The notes beneath the pieces were generated by a model. It saw nothing but the letters and a program-made list of their open reading frames with translations. It was not told the DNA's origin and did not search any database. Below are positions 17,695-26,455 of a stretch of 64,000 bases of DNA, in pieces. The translations under genes and the position numbers were made by a program. The DNA comes from Bacteroidia bacterium (GTDB taxonomy: Bacteria > Bacteroidota > Bacteroidia > J057). How positions within the stretch are numbered: the first letter of the stretch is position 1; each line of letters starts with the position of its first letter. Where the stretch lies: contig JAWKNO010000001.1 in the NCBI GenBank assembly GCA_041391665.1, forward strand, positions 1,054,001 to 1,118,000. The letters run 5' to 3'.

Positions 17695-17707
17695 ATTTTT
17701 AGTAAGG
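17686..17707. repeat. Inverted repeat spanning both convergent stop codons
   Basis: CCTTACTA (17686-17693) and TAGTAAGG (17700-17707) are perfect 8-bp arms around six bases. They contain the stop codons of the CHAT-STAND gene and of the facing protease gene. It may act as a small shared transcription stop, although T tracts are short. Confidence 0.4.
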
Positions 17708-19198
17708 AAAATCAGTGATGGTAGCACATGCTTCCAGAAGGTAGGACATGAGCCTTTCGTATTTATCTTCTTCCAGGGTCTCCCAGTCATTGACTTGTAC
17801 TGATACTCCCATGAAATCAGTATCACTGATAGTCAGCCTGGCATAAAACTCAGCGGTTACATTGTTATCTTCATCAATCACCACCCGTTGCATATCTTCA
17901 AAGTAGTAGGGGTCGTATTCGTCATCGGTATAATCTATGGGTTCCTCATCGGGAAAATCTTCGTCCAATTCCCATGGGCGGCCGTCGCTGACAAGGTATT
18001 CTTTAAACCAGGCCATTTCATCTCTGGTTTCCTCCATCGTCTCATTGTGGCTGAGATAGATATACATCGTAATACCGTCATATTTGCTCGAAATCTCTAC
18101 CAGTGTATGCGCCCCTTCCTGCTGGATATTGATTTTGCTGTTGGTCGGTACGGCAACAGTAGCGCCTGTCCGGGCATCCTGATAAATGTCGATTTTCTGT
18201 CCGTATAAATCGTAGATAGAAAGTTTTTCTGCAACATTCCTATCGTCTTCGCCCAGCTCTACAATTTCCCGGATATATTCCTGATCTTCGGGAAATAGGG
18301 TTCCATAAAAATCGCGACAGTTGGTTCGGTAGGCAAGCGAAAAGGAAAACCCGTTATCCCCATTTTTTGTTATGGGATGCTCTCGGGAATATTCTATGGT
18401 TTTGGCCATTTCCAGAAGGTCAGGATTTAAAAGCGGATTGTCTGAGCGCAGGCCACTGTACAGTTTTACACTGGAGCAGGGCGTCTGAGCACCTGCAACA
18501 CTCGTACCTTTGGTTATAAGGTTTTGAAACTCTGTAGCGGGAATCGCCCACACCAGCACAGATCCGTTGACGGGTTTTTCCCCACCGTCTACAATCCCTA
18601 CGATCTTATTTCCAAAAGTAATGGGCGAACCTGAATGTGCTTTTTCAATATTTTTTTCAGAAAATTTAATAATAGAAGTATTGAGTCTGGGATAATTGGC
18701 CTGACCATCTGTACAAAGTGCTTCGGCAAAAGCCGTTTGCAATTTAGGGTCGGCCAGTCTGGGGTCTATTTTTCCAAGAGTTGTCTGCTTTTGCAACTGC
18801 GTAGTTTTACTGGTCATCAGTTTTGAGCCGATTTTTAGTTCCCAGTAATTCAGGTCAATCGATGTTGGCGCATCACTCTCAAATGTTTCGAGCAGGGGAA
18901 TGCTCAGTGGTGAAGCCAGTTTCAGCAGGGCAAGATCTGCCGGTTTATGGATTTTTTCGATCTTAGCATCTACGGTTTTTCCCTCCCATACGACTTTGAT
19001 TTTGTTCCTTCCAGATACCAGATGGAGGGCGGTTACGATTTGATTGGGAGCACCCCAGGCTACTCCGTAACCCGATCCTGCTTCAGTATTGATCAGTACT
19101 ACCGACCGCTGCTGTGCAGTGGCGAAGTTGAACATGACACAAATAAAGAAAGGCAATAAATGGTATGCCTTGCATGGGATTCGATAACGGCTGGACAT
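17699..19198 (-). CDS. Secreted trypsin-like serine protease
   Basis: This 499-residue protein starts at the ATG at 19196-19198, which precedes a basic stretch and a hydrophobic signal segment (LLPFFICVMFNFATAQQ); an ATG at 19249 adds 17 residues. The trypsin-like fold carries H59 (TALHL), D88 (PADLALLKL) and S189 (AHSGSP), a complete triad of the DegP/HtrA type without PDZ domains. Residues about 230-499 form an extra domain of unknown function, acidic around 415-440 (DEDFPDEEPIDYTDDEYD). It should act in the periplasm or at the surface. It is tail to tail with the CHAT-STAND-WD40 gene, with the stops 2 bp apart. Given that topology it could meet the exported WD40 part, but no functional link is shown. 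Confidence 0.85.
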   Translation of the reverse strand: MSSRYRIPCKAYHLLPFFICVMFNFATAQQRSVVLINTEAGSGYGVAWGAPNQIVTALHLVSGRNKIKVVWEGKTVDAKIEKIHKPADLALLKLASPLSIPLLETFESDAPTSIDLNYWELKIGSKLMTSKTTQLQKQTTLGKIDPRLADPKLQTAFAEALCTDGQANYPRLNTSIIKFSEKNIEKAHSGSPITFGNKIVGIVDGGEKPVNGSVLVWAIPATEFQNLITKGTSVAGAQTPCSSVKLYSGLRSDNPLLNPDLLEMAKTIEYSREHPITKNGDNGFSFSLAYRTNCRDFYGTLFPEDQEYIREIVELGEDDRNVAEKLSIYDLYGQKIDIYQDARTGATVAVPTNSKINIQQEGAHTLVEISSKYDGITMYIYLSHNETMEETRDEMAWFKEYLVSDGRPWELDEDFPDEEPIDYTDDEYDPYYFEDMQRVVIDEDNNVTAEFYARLTISDTDFMGVSVQVNDWETLEEDKYERLMSYLLEACATITDFPY

Positions 19199-19324
19199 AT
19201 GTGGATTTGTTTGTAGTGAAAAGTAACAGTGCTGTGAAGGGAAATACACTATTCTATATTATGAAAATTGGACTCACAAAGCAAGTATTCACTGAAGTTT
19301 ACATGCTGAGGTTGAGTAAAATGC

Positions 19325-19361
19325 AAAAAGGCTGCCTCAATCTACAGAGACAGCCTTTTTA
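19325..19361. terminator. Terminator serving the amt gene, symmetric on both strands
   Basis: AAAAAGGCTG and CAGCCTTTTT are perfect arms around a 16-17-base interior whose ends can pair further (CTC/GAG). An A tract before and a T tract after let it work on both strands. It lies just past the amt stop on the minus strand. Confidence 0.85.
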
Positions 19362-19379
19362 CCTGAAGAAGGCAAATAT

Positions 19380-20735
19380 TTATATCATGGCGTGTGCCTT
19401 CTCAATGACAGTCTCATCATGCTGGCTTATATCCAGGCCTTCGGCTTCCTGCCCTTCGGTTACGCGAAGCGGAGAGATGAAATTAGTCAGTTTATAGACA
19501 AGCCATGAACCGATACCCGTATATACCAGTACAATCACGAGTGCGATCAGATGGTTGATCAGCAGCTTGGGGTTGCCGGTGGCAATCAGTCCGCCAAATT
19601 CTTCCGTAGCAAAAACGGCAGTCAACAGCATCCCTACAATACCACCTACTCCATGGCAGGGAAATACGTCCAATGTGTCATCAAGGCTGGTTCTGGATTT
19701 GCGCACAACGGCATAGTTGGAGATGGTCGCCGCCAATGTTCCAATCAGCAGGCTGGGGCCATAGTTGATATAGCCGCAGGCAGGGGTGATGGCCACGAGT
19801 CCGACAACAGCGCCAATGCAAGCGCCCATGGCCGAAGGTTTCCGCCCTCTCATCGTATCTACCAATATCCAGGTAATCGCAGCCGCAGCAGAAGCCAGGT
19901 TGGTATTGACAAACGCCGTAACCGCCTGACCATTTGCAGCCAGGGCAGAACCACCATTAAAACCAAACCACCCAAACCATAGCAGACCCGTTCCCAGCAT
20001 TACATAAGGCGTATTAACTACAGAATGTGCATGTCCCTCGACATGAGTTTTTCTTCTCCCAAGAAATGAGGCCCCTACCAATGCCGCAATCCCCGCAGAA
20101 ATATGTACGACTGTGCCTCCTGCAAAATCCAGAACGCCCATTTTGTATAAAAACCCTTCCGGATGCCAGGCCCAATGTGCCAGTGGAGAATAAATCAGCA
20201 GACTCCAGAGAATAATAAATATAATGTAGCTCCAGAATTTTACTCTCTCGGCAAAAGAACCTGTGATGAGAGCCGGCGTGATAATAGCAAACTTAAGCTG
20301 GAAAGCTGCAAATAGAATAAACGGAATGCCCTGATTAATACCTGGATTTCCCGCCGGCGCAGTACCTACACCGGTAAACATGAAGTGCGTCAGCGGGTTG
20401 CCTATAAATCCCCAGATTGAATCGCCAAAAGCAAGACTAAAACCTATCACATACCAAACGATACTAATAACACCCAACGCAATAAAGCTCTGCAACATGG
20501 TGGAAATGATGTTTTTGGCGCTTACCATCCCTCCATAAAAGAAGGAAAGTCCCGGGGTCATCAATAAAACAAGGCTGGCAGCAACGAGCACCCAGGCCAC
20601 ATTTCCTGTGTCAAATGTAACACCTTCAGCAGGCACAGGAAAGTTGGGGGGGTAAACAGATGCGACCAAGGAGATCAGGAGGAGAAGCACAAATCCGAAA
20701 GTAGCTTTCGGCTTGTTGGTAATCAGCGTTGTCAT
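19380..20735 (-). CDS. amt: Ammonium transporter, Amt/MEP/Rh family
   Basis: This inner-membrane channel moves ammonium or ammonia into the cell. It has 451 residues: an N-terminal cleavable or first helix (FGFVLLLLISLVASV), then 11 membrane helices. The family signatures GLSFFYGGMVSAKN (about 62-75) and the pore twin histidines H211 (GGTVVHISAG) and H361 (FPCHGVGG) are present, so the conduction path is intact. The cytoplasmic tail is short and carries no kinase or regulator fusion. No glnK/P-II gene is adjacent, unlike the usual amtB-glnK pairing, so regulation must come from elsewhere. It stands alone with its own promoter region and terminator. Confidence 0.96.
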   Translation of the reverse strand: MTTLITNKPKATFGFVLLLLISLVASVYPPNFPVPAEGVTFDTGNVAWVLVAASLVLLMTPGLSFFYGGMVSAKNIISTMLQSFIALGVISIVWYVIGFSLAFGDSIWGFIGNPLTHFMFTGVGTAPAGNPGINQGIPFILFAAFQLKFAIITPALITGSFAERVKFWSYIIFIILWSLLIYSPLAHWAWHPEGFLYKMGVLDFAGGTVVHISAGIAALVGASFLGRRKTHVEGHAHSVVNTPYVMLGTGLLWFGWFGFNGGSALAANGQAVTAFVNTNLASAAAAITWILVDTMRGRKPSAMGACIGAVVGLVAITPACGYINYGPSLLIGTLAATISNYAVVRKSRTSLDDTLDVFPCHGVGGIVGMLLTAVFATEEFGGLIATGNPKLLINHLIALVIVLVYTGIGSWLVYKLTNFISPLRVTEGQEAEGLDISQHDETVIEKAHAMI

Positions 20736-20784
20736 TTTGAGTGTTAGTTAGAATCAGAGTTAGTTGCCCATTCGATAAATCTTG

Positions 20785-20792
20785 CAAATTTA
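20785..20792 (-). promoter_or_regulatory. Candidate Bacteroidota -7 box upstream of amt
   Basis: Read on the minus strand the sequence is TAAATTTG, which matches the Bacteroidota TAnnTTTG -7 consensus, about 50 bp before the amt start. A TTTG lies upstream but at a shorter spacing than the usual -33 element, so this is tentative. Confidence 0.35.
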
Positions 20793-20890
20793 TTCGTTTG
20801 GCAAAAGTAATAGGATTTGTTTAGAAAAATCCCAACAATCTGCAATAATTTTTAACGAGATGTAAACTTTCTCTGATTCTGCTAATTTCT

Positions 20891-22627
20891 CTAAATCCGC
20901 GACTGAAAGGTGTAAAGTTTGTGGTAACGTCCCTCCCGTGCAATCAGATCGTCATGAGTGCCGCGCTCGGCAATCTGGCCATCTTCGATGACCAGAATCT
21001 GGTCTGCCCGGCGAATAGTACTGAGCCTGTGGGCAATGACAAAGGTAGTCCTGCCTTCCATCAATTGAGCGAGTGATTGCTGGATATAACTTTCACTCTC
21101 AGTATCGAGATTGGAAGTCGCCTCATCGAGGATGAGGATTCGCGGGTCAGCCAGAATGGCTCTCGCAATCGTGATGCGTTGCCGCTGTCCTCCCGAGAGT
21201 TTTACCCCGCGCTCTCCGATCAGGGTATCCAGTCCGTCTTCAAACCGGTCAGTAAACTCATTGACATAAGCCGCTTTCACCGCCTGTATCAACTGCTCCT
21301 CCGTCGCATTGGGACGGGGGAAAAGGATATTTTCCCTGATCGTGCCCTCAAACAAAAAGTCGTCCTGCAACACGACCCCCAACTGCTTCCTATAACTGGG
21401 AAGCGTAACCTTGGACATATCCTGTCCGTCGATCGTGATGATTCCTGACTCAGGTGTATGAAAGGTGGCCGCCAATCCGGCAATGGTGGTTTTTCCTGAG
21501 CCTGAGCTTCCTACAAGGGCAGTAACCGAACCCGCAGGCGCATCAAATGAAATGCCATGCAATACCTCTTTGCCTTTGTCGTAAGCAAACGTTACGTCGC
21601 GGAAAGTAATGTCGCCATTAATCCGGTCGAGGGTGATCGTACGGTTGGGATCATCTGTCTCACGATCCATATTGAGCAACTCCTGTGTGCGGTCTAAGCC
21701 GGCAAACGCCTCTGTCAACTGGCTTCCTATATTGCTCATTTGTATAATCGGAAAAATGAGGAAAGCGAGATAAAAAATAAAGGAAATCAAATCTCCTTCT
21801 GTGAGTTTTTCATGGATAATCATCGGTACCCCAATCCACATAATACCCAGGGTAGTGATTCCTGCAAGAAAAGTTCCTGCACTGGTGACAAAACTCGATG
21901 CGGTGAGCGAACTTTTTACATTTTCATACAGCCGCATGACGCCTTTATAAAAAATTTCTTTTTCCTGTTCTTCAGCCTGAAAACCTTTGATGACACGGAT
22001 GCCGCCGAGCGACTCCGTAAGGCGACCAGTTACTTCTGCCTGAATCTTACTTCTCTCCCTGAAAATCGGGCGTATATAGCCAAAAGCACGCATCGAAATA
22101 AACCCAAACAACAAAAGCGGAATGACTGCAAAAAATGTCAGCGCAGGGCTGATATAAATCAGGATGATCAGTGAAGCGATAGCCGTGAGCACGCCGCCTA
22201 TCAACTGCGTAAATCCCGTGCCTACCAGGTTTCGTACGCCTTCCACATCATTCATAATCCGCGATACCAGACTGCCCGATTTGGTATTGTCAAAGTACTT
22301 GACCGGAAGATTGAGGATTTGCTGCTGTACTCTGGAACGCAGGTCTGCAATCATTTTTTGTGCTTCCACACTGAGGATTTTTACCAGCGAGTAAGAGGTA
22401 ATCGCCTGAAGGGTTACTGAAATACCCACAACAGCCAGCACAAGATAGAGTAGCTGCATGTTTTTTTCAGGCAGCACCTGGTCAAAAAGGATTTTGTTGG
22501 AGCCGGGGAGAATCAGTCCGGCAGCGCGGTTGACAACCACGAGCAGCATGCCGATTGCAAGCATTTTGCGGCGGGGCCAGACAATATTTTTTAGCGCATA
22601 ACGAACGCTTGAGTCAGATTTAGCCAT
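20891..22627 (-). CDS. ABC exporter, fused permease and ATPase (MsbA/multidrug-like)
   Basis: This 578-residue half-transporter would dimerise in the inner membrane and export lipids or hydrophobic compounds. The N-terminal six-helix ABC_membrane domain covers about 15-310; the intracellular loop region includes PVKYFDNTKSGSLVSRIMND. The C-terminal ATPase has Walker A GSSGSGKTT near 372-380, a Q-loop VLQDDFLF, the signature LSGGQRQR near 478, Walker B ILILDEATS and the H-loop VIAHRLSTI. Length and architecture match MsbA, but the same family includes drug exporters, so the substrate is left open. The DUF1295 gene lies upstream on the same strand, 106 bp away. Confidence 0.92.
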   Translation of the reverse strand: MAKSDSSVRYALKNIVWPRRKMLAIGMLLVVVNRAAGLILPGSNKILFDQVLPEKNMQLLYLVLAVVGISVTLQAITSYSLVKILSVEAQKMIADLRSRVQQQILNLPVKYFDNTKSGSLVSRIMNDVEGVRNLVGTGFTQLIGGVLTAIASLIILIYISPALTFFAVIPLLLFGFISMRAFGYIRPIFRERSKIQAEVTGRLTESLGGIRVIKGFQAEEQEKEIFYKGVMRLYENVKSSLTASSFVTSAGTFLAGITTLGIMWIGVPMIIHEKLTEGDLISFIFYLAFLIFPIIQMSNIGSQLTEAFAGLDRTQELLNMDRETDDPNRTITLDRINGDITFRDVTFAYDKGKEVLHGISFDAPAGSVTALVGSSGSGKTTIAGLAATFHTPESGIITIDGQDMSKVTLPSYRKQLGVVLQDDFLFEGTIRENILFPRPNATEEQLIQAVKAAYVNEFTDRFEDGLDTLIGERGVKLSGGQRQRITIARAILADPRILILDEATSNLDTESESYIQQSLAQLMEGRTTFVIAHRLSTIRRADQILVIEDGQIAERGTHDDLIAREGRYHKLYTFQSRI

Positions 22628-22733
22628 AAGGTTAGTGGTAGATATGTATGATCGATCGTGTATAAATTTATTAACGGAGAATTATTTTTCTGCTGACACT
22701 TTTTCCGGCATATTTGTGACAGGTTTGAGGACG

Positions 22734-23576
22734 CTATTTTCCTGGAAACCACGGAAAAAAAGCAGAGGTTCGTCCAATATACGCTCGATAGGCGGGTTTA
22801 CTTTCCGAAAGGGTTTTTTCAAGCAGGGCAACGCCCGATACCTGCATTAGCAAAAAAGTCATTAATACAGGGCTGAAGATGAAAATCCATCCGCCGGTCT
22901 GATCGAGGGCAAACATAAAATAGCCCCACCACAACAAAGCATCGCCAAAGTAGTTGGGATGACGGGTAAATCGCCACAGGCCCTGATCCATTACTTTGCC
23001 CGCATTTTCGGGATTGGCTTTAAATTGTTTCAACTGCCTGTCTCCCACAGCTTCAAACCCAAAACCAATTACCCATAAAGCAATACCCACTTTATCGAGC
23101 GTGGTCAGGCTGAAAACCATGCTGTCTGACATGGCCATCATCAATGGTGAAGATATGATCCACATAAGGATTCCCTGAAGAAGGAATACTCTTAAGAAGG
23201 AAATCCACCAGTAGTTTTTTCCCCCCGCTTCCCGCCATCCTTTGTAACGGAAATCTTCGCCTTTGCCGAGATTGCGCCTGCCAATATGCCACGCAAGCCT
23301 GAGCCCCCAGATCGTCACCATACTGCACAACAGCACACTTCGCTGGCTGCCCGGCCCGGGCGAATGCCAGAAATAAAACCAGGCAAGAATCACAAAACCC
23401 GGACCCCAGAATATATCAATGATACTCGCATCTTTTATTGCCAGACTTAATAACCATAAACCTGCCAGTACTGAGAGGATCATCAAAAAAGCTTCCCCAA
23501 ACGGAAGTGGGTACATAAACAGAAAAATTGCCGGAACAACTATCAGCACGATGAGAAGAATGTATCGGTAATTCAT
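22734..23576 (-). CDS. DUF1295 / steroid 5-alpha-reductase-like membrane protein
   Basis: This 280-residue integral membrane protein has about seven hydrophobic segments. The C-terminal motif WRFTRHPNYFGDALLWWGYF is the hallmark of the DUF1295/isoprenylcysteine methyltransferase/5-alpha-reductase superfamily and forms the cofactor site. The family probably reduces or methylates lipid substrates; the actual reaction in bacteria is mostly unproven. It lies upstream of the ABC exporter on the same strand with a 106-bp gap and is divergent from the thioredoxin-fold gene, so it may head its own transcript. Confidence 0.85.
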   Translation of the reverse strand: MNYRYILLIVLIVVPAIFLFMYPLPFGEAFLMILSVLAGLWLLSLAIKDASIIDIFWGPGFVILAWFYFWHSPGPGSQRSVLLCSMVTIWGLRLAWHIGRRNLGKGEDFRYKGWREAGGKNYWWISFLRVFLLQGILMWIISSPLMMAMSDSMVFSLTTLDKVGIALWVIGFGFEAVGDRQLKQFKANPENAGKVMDQGLWRFTRHPNYFGDALLWWGYFMFALDQTGGWIFIFSPVLMTFLLMQVSGVALLEKTLSESKPAYRAYIGRTSAFFPWFPGK

Positions 23577-23719
23577 ACTGTAAATTACAATTTTTCCATT
23601 CTATGCGCTGAAACACTCAAACAATTTCGAAAATTCACGTATTTTCATTTATCAGGTTAACGTTTCCCATCGTTATATAAAAACAAGTCCTTCTGTCATT
23701 CACATAACAATGCTTTTGT

Positions 23720-24913
23720 ATGAAAATATCGGCTAACTTTTTTTTGCTGACTCTTGGTCTCACTATTTTTTCCCTAAATATACAGGCGCAGGACGGGGTA
23801 GAATTTTTTAAAGGTTCGTGGAGTCAGGTACTCGAACAGGCAAAAACCCAGCGGAAACCCGTATTTGTTGATGCTTACGCCGAATGGTGCGGCCCGTGTA
23901 AAGCCATGGCCCGCAATACTTTCCGCAATGTGAAGGTGGGAGAGTTTATGAATCAGAACTTTGTCAACTATCAGTTTGATATGGAAAAAGGCGAAGGTCC
24001 TGCATTTGCTCAAAAGTATAAAGTGAATGCGTACCCGACTTTACTTTTTGTCAATCACAAAGGCGAAGTTTTGCATGTCGCCTACGGCTATAAAGCCCCC
24101 AATGACTTTGTCAATGAAGCACAAAAATCACTTGACCCGGGGAAAAATCAGGCGCTGCTCGCCCTTGAATATGAAGCAGGCACGGAAGATCCCGAACTTT
24201 TGCTCAACTATGCCCTGACGCTTAAAAAGCAGGAAAAAGACTTTCGCGAAGTAGCCGGAAAATACTTCGCTACGCAGCAGGAAAATGATCTGATCGATGA
24301 AAACAACTGGGCTGCCATCCAGGCGCTGACCACAGATGTCAATAGCCGTGAATTTCAGTTCCTGATAGCGAAGCAAAAAAAATTCATGAAAAACTACGGC
24401 ATACAACCTGTCGCAGATAAAATGATCACTGTTTTGAGAAACAGTGCGCTGGAATCTGCCCTGACCGGTAATCCCGAAAAATACAATGCAGCGCTTAAAA
24501 TCGCCATGGACGATATCAGCGACAATGGCCAGACCGCCAACCGGCTCAGAATGACCTACGCCGAAGCCACCAAAAACTGGGAGGATTATGCATTCAAAAC
24601 CCTTTACCATTTTGAAACTTTCATCATCACCCAGCCTAAAGAACTGGATCTTGCCGCACGCAATTTTTACGATCATATAGCCGACACAGAGAAGCTGGAA
24701 AAAGCAGCAGAATGGGCACGGCAGTCCGTAGCGCTGGAAAACGAATACTACAATAATGAGACTTACGCCCGCATTCTGTATAAACTAGGCAAATATGAGG
24801 AAGCCCGGCGTCAGGCTAATAAAGCACTGAGACTCGCTGCAACAAAAAATCAGGATGCGTCTGACGCTGAAAAACTCCTGCAAATGATAGAGAAAAAGAT
24901 GGCCGGGCGGTAA
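23720..24913 (+). CDS. Periplasmic thioredoxin-fold protein with helical C-terminal half
   Basis: The protein has 397 residues. A signal peptide (MKISANFFLLTLGLTIFSLNIQAQ) sends it to the periplasm. The thioredoxin fold has an active-site WCGPC with C57 and C60 and a cis-proline region (AYPTLLF). The N-terminal half resembles the thioredoxin_7/DsbD-gamma type (PVFVDAYAEWCGPCKAM). The remaining 250 residues are helical with TPR-like character near the end (YARILYKLGKYEEARRQANKAL). It probably reduces or isomerises disulfides in exported proteins, and the helical part may bind clients. The gene is monocistronic, 143 bp from the divergent DUF1295 gene. Confidence 0.9.
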   Translation: MKISANFFLLTLGLTIFSLNIQAQDGVEFFKGSWSQVLEQAKTQRKPVFVDAYAEWCGPCKAMARNTFRNVKVGEFMNQNFVNYQFDMEKGEGPAFAQKYKVNAYPTLLFVNHKGEVLHVAYGYKAPNDFVNEAQKSLDPGKNQALLALEYEAGTEDPELLLNYALTLKKQEKDFREVAGKYFATQQENDLIDENNWAAIQALTTDVNSREFQFLIAKQKKFMKNYGIQPVADKMITVLRNSALESALTGNPEKYNAALKIAMDDISDNGQTANRLRMTYAEATKNWEDYAFKTLYHFETFIITQPKELDLAARNFYDHIADTEKLEKAAEWARQSVALENEYYNNETYARILYKLGKYEEARRQANKALRLAATKNQDASDAEKLLQMIEKKMAGR

Positions 24914-24934
24914 GGTGGTGCTGCCTCGGTTACA

Positions 24935-25366
24935 TTAGCTTTTTGCTGGCTTCCAAAGCGGTCCAACTGCTGCTAAAAGTACGATCACATTAAAAATAGC
25001 ATTGGAGCCATTGCCCGAAGCAATGGAGCCTGCACTATCCAATAAAAACCAGGAAATCACGCTGACAAGGACGGATTTTCGTACGCCTTCCGGTGCAAAG
25101 TCATATACCCATTTCTGAAGACACCAGATACAAACACCCCATCCCAATAAAAAACCGCCTGTTAGCGCTGACAAAAACCGGGTGGTAGGCGCTTCATAAT
25201 TTTGCAATCCGTCAAGTGGCCAGCTTAAAAAATCAAGTGTCCACCTTGCGGGTTCCGAACTGGCTAACATTGTCCCTAAAAAGAAAATTGGCCCAAAAGA
25301 GCCCACTACGAAGGCCGTGAATTTGAGATACGATTTGTGAAATTGACTTGTCATGATAGAACTCAT
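24935..25366 (-). CDS. Small four-helix membrane protein of unknown function
   Basis: The protein has 143 residues with about four hydrophobic segments (FTAFVVGSFGPIFFLGTM, FLSALTGGFLLGWGVCIW, SVLVSVISWFLLDSAGSI, AIFNVIVLLAAVGPLW). I do not recognise a named family. It lies directly downstream of a TetR gene, with an inverted repeat in the intervening space, so it is the likely regulatory target of that TetR protein. The first ATG is used; an internal ATG five codons on is possible. Confidence 0.75.
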   Translation of the reverse strand: MSSIMTSQFHKSYLKFTAFVVGSFGPIFFLGTMLASSEPARWTLDFLSWPLDGLQNYEAPTTRFLSALTGGFLLGWGVCIWCLQKWVYDFAPEGVRKSVLVSVISWFLLDSAGSIASGNGSNAIFNVIVLLAAVGPLWKPAKS

Positions 25367-25371
25367 AATAG

Positions 25372-25393
25372 TTGCTTATTAAAGTTTAAGCAA
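25372..25393. promoter_or_regulatory. Inverted repeat, candidate TetR operator
   Basis: TTGCTTA (25372-25378) and TAAGCAA (25387-25393) are perfect 7-bp arms around 8 bases. The site lies between the TetR gene and the start of the membrane-protein gene and has the size of a typical TetR-family operator. Confidence 0.5.
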
Positions 25394-25450
25394 ACGTAGT
25401 TCTACGAAATGAGCAATTTTAGACGCTACCGTCCAACGGCGATGAAATAC

Positions 25451-25984
25451 TCAGGCAAAGCTGTTTGCTATTCGCTTTAGGTTGGCGAAGTAGTCGGAAA
25501 GCCATTGGTGATTGAGGTTTTCTGAATTGATCTGCAAATAGAAATTTTCAAGGGCCAGCTCAAAAAAAGCCGCCAGCTGTTTTTGAGTGAACTGTAAGTT
25601 TAAATCTTTGACCCAAACCAGAACAAATCCATCCCCAACTATTTTATTGGATTCTGATAAAGTATCTGCAAATGATTGAATTTCCCGGTTTATGCGTAGC
25701 TGTCGGTTGAAAAGCAGGTCGATTTTGTGTTCAGCCAGAATGTCAATTAAATCCGGGTTAATATTCTTCGCATTAAGCTCTTTTTCCGCCATAATGCAGG
25801 ACTGGCTGATATGATGTTTTAGCAAAAAGCCAATAAATATTTCAAGATCTGCAAAATGATGATAAAAGGAAGACTTGCTTACGCCAACCTTTCTGGACAG
25901 CGATTCGATTTTTAGTCCGGTTGCACCCCCTAGCGCAAATGTTTCATACCCTTTTTTTATCCAGATGTCTTTGCTTTCTGTCAT
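25451..25984 (-). CDS. TetR-family transcriptional regulator
   Basis: This 177-residue repressor has an N-terminal TetR helix-turn-helix (about 8-55: LKIESLSRKVGVSKSSFYHHFADLEIFIGFLL). A helical ligand-binding half without a recognised ligand class follows. It probably controls the small membrane-protein gene downstream through the inverted repeat at 25372-25393. Its start codon lies only a few bases from the displaced copy of the rsmA 3' end. Confidence 0.9.
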   Translation of the reverse strand: MTESKDIWIKKGYETFALGGATGLKIESLSRKVGVSKSSFYHHFADLEIFIGFLLKHHISQSCIMAEKELNAKNINPDLIDILAEHKIDLLFNRQLRINREIQSFADTLSESNKIVGDGFVLVWVKDLNLQFTQKQLAAFFELALENFYLQINSENLNHQWLSDYFANLKRIANSFA

Positions 25985-26006
25985 AAATTATGGTCGTTTG
26001 TGTGCA

Positions 26007-26055
26007 GCCAGCCTGACAAAATCATCCACACTCAACTGCTCTGCCCGGAGGGAAA
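26007..26055. repeat. Displaced copy of the rsmA 3' end (left 49-bp direct repeat)
   Basis: These 49 bp match 26851-26899 at every position but one (T at 26042 against C at 26886, synonymous). Read on the minus strand they encode the same LSLRAEQLSVDDFVRLA as the rsmA C-terminus. The frame then runs on to its own ending, AHKRP and a TAA at 25988-25990. It therefore looks like an original gene end pushed away by an insertion. Confidence 0.85.
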
Positions 26056-26105
26056 ATAGGGAAAATTTCTATTTAGAGGTATGGTTATTTTTGGTAATTT
26101 TGTTC

Positions 26106-26113
26106 TATATTTG
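26106..26113 (+). promoter_or_regulatory. Candidate -7 box inside an inverted repeat upstream of higB
   Basis: TATATTTG fits the Bacteroidota TAnnTTTG -7 consensus, 38 bp before the higB start. It is framed by TGTTC (26101-26105) and GAACA (26115-26119), a likely HigA operator that would block the promoter and give autorepression. Confidence 0.45.
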
Positions 26114-26151
26114 GGAACATTTTAATTGGCACTCCGTAACTCAACCATGAA

Positions 26152-26445
26152 ATGAGAGTAGTAACCCCTAAAAGATTATGGGAGTTCTCAGAATCGCATC
26201 CATCAGCTAGAATTGCATTGCTGAATTGGTATGAGATTACCCGGAATTCGTTTTGGGGAAACCTTAACGAAATTAAGCGGGATTTTCCTTCAGCAGATTA
26301 TGTGGGTAACAATCGAATTGTTTTTAATATAAAGGGAAATCGATACCGGTTGGTAGCTATAATAATATTTGCTTCTCAGAAATTGTACATCCGCTTCATT
26401 GGCACACATTCTGAGTACGACAAAATTGATGCAAGTACGATTTAA
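26152..26445 (+). CDS. higB: HigB-type toxin of a type II toxin-antitoxin system
   Basis: This 97-residue RelE-superfamily protein belongs to the HigB_toxin family, ribosome-dependent mRNA endonucleases. Typical features are NRIVFNIKGNRYRLVAIIIF and LYIRFIGTHSEYDKID, with the basic and aromatic residues of the RNA-cutting face. Toxin-first order is normal for higBA. The antitoxin starts 10 bp after its stop. The pair sits between two copies of the rsmA 3' end and is more AT-rich than rsmA, consistent with recent arrival. Confidence 0.93.
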   Translation: MRVVTPKRLWEFSESHPSARIALLNWYEITRNSFWGNLNEIKRDFPSADYVGNNRIVFNIKGNRYRLVAIIIFASQKLYIRFIGTHSEYDKIDASTI

Positions 26446-26455
26446 GAATATAGAA

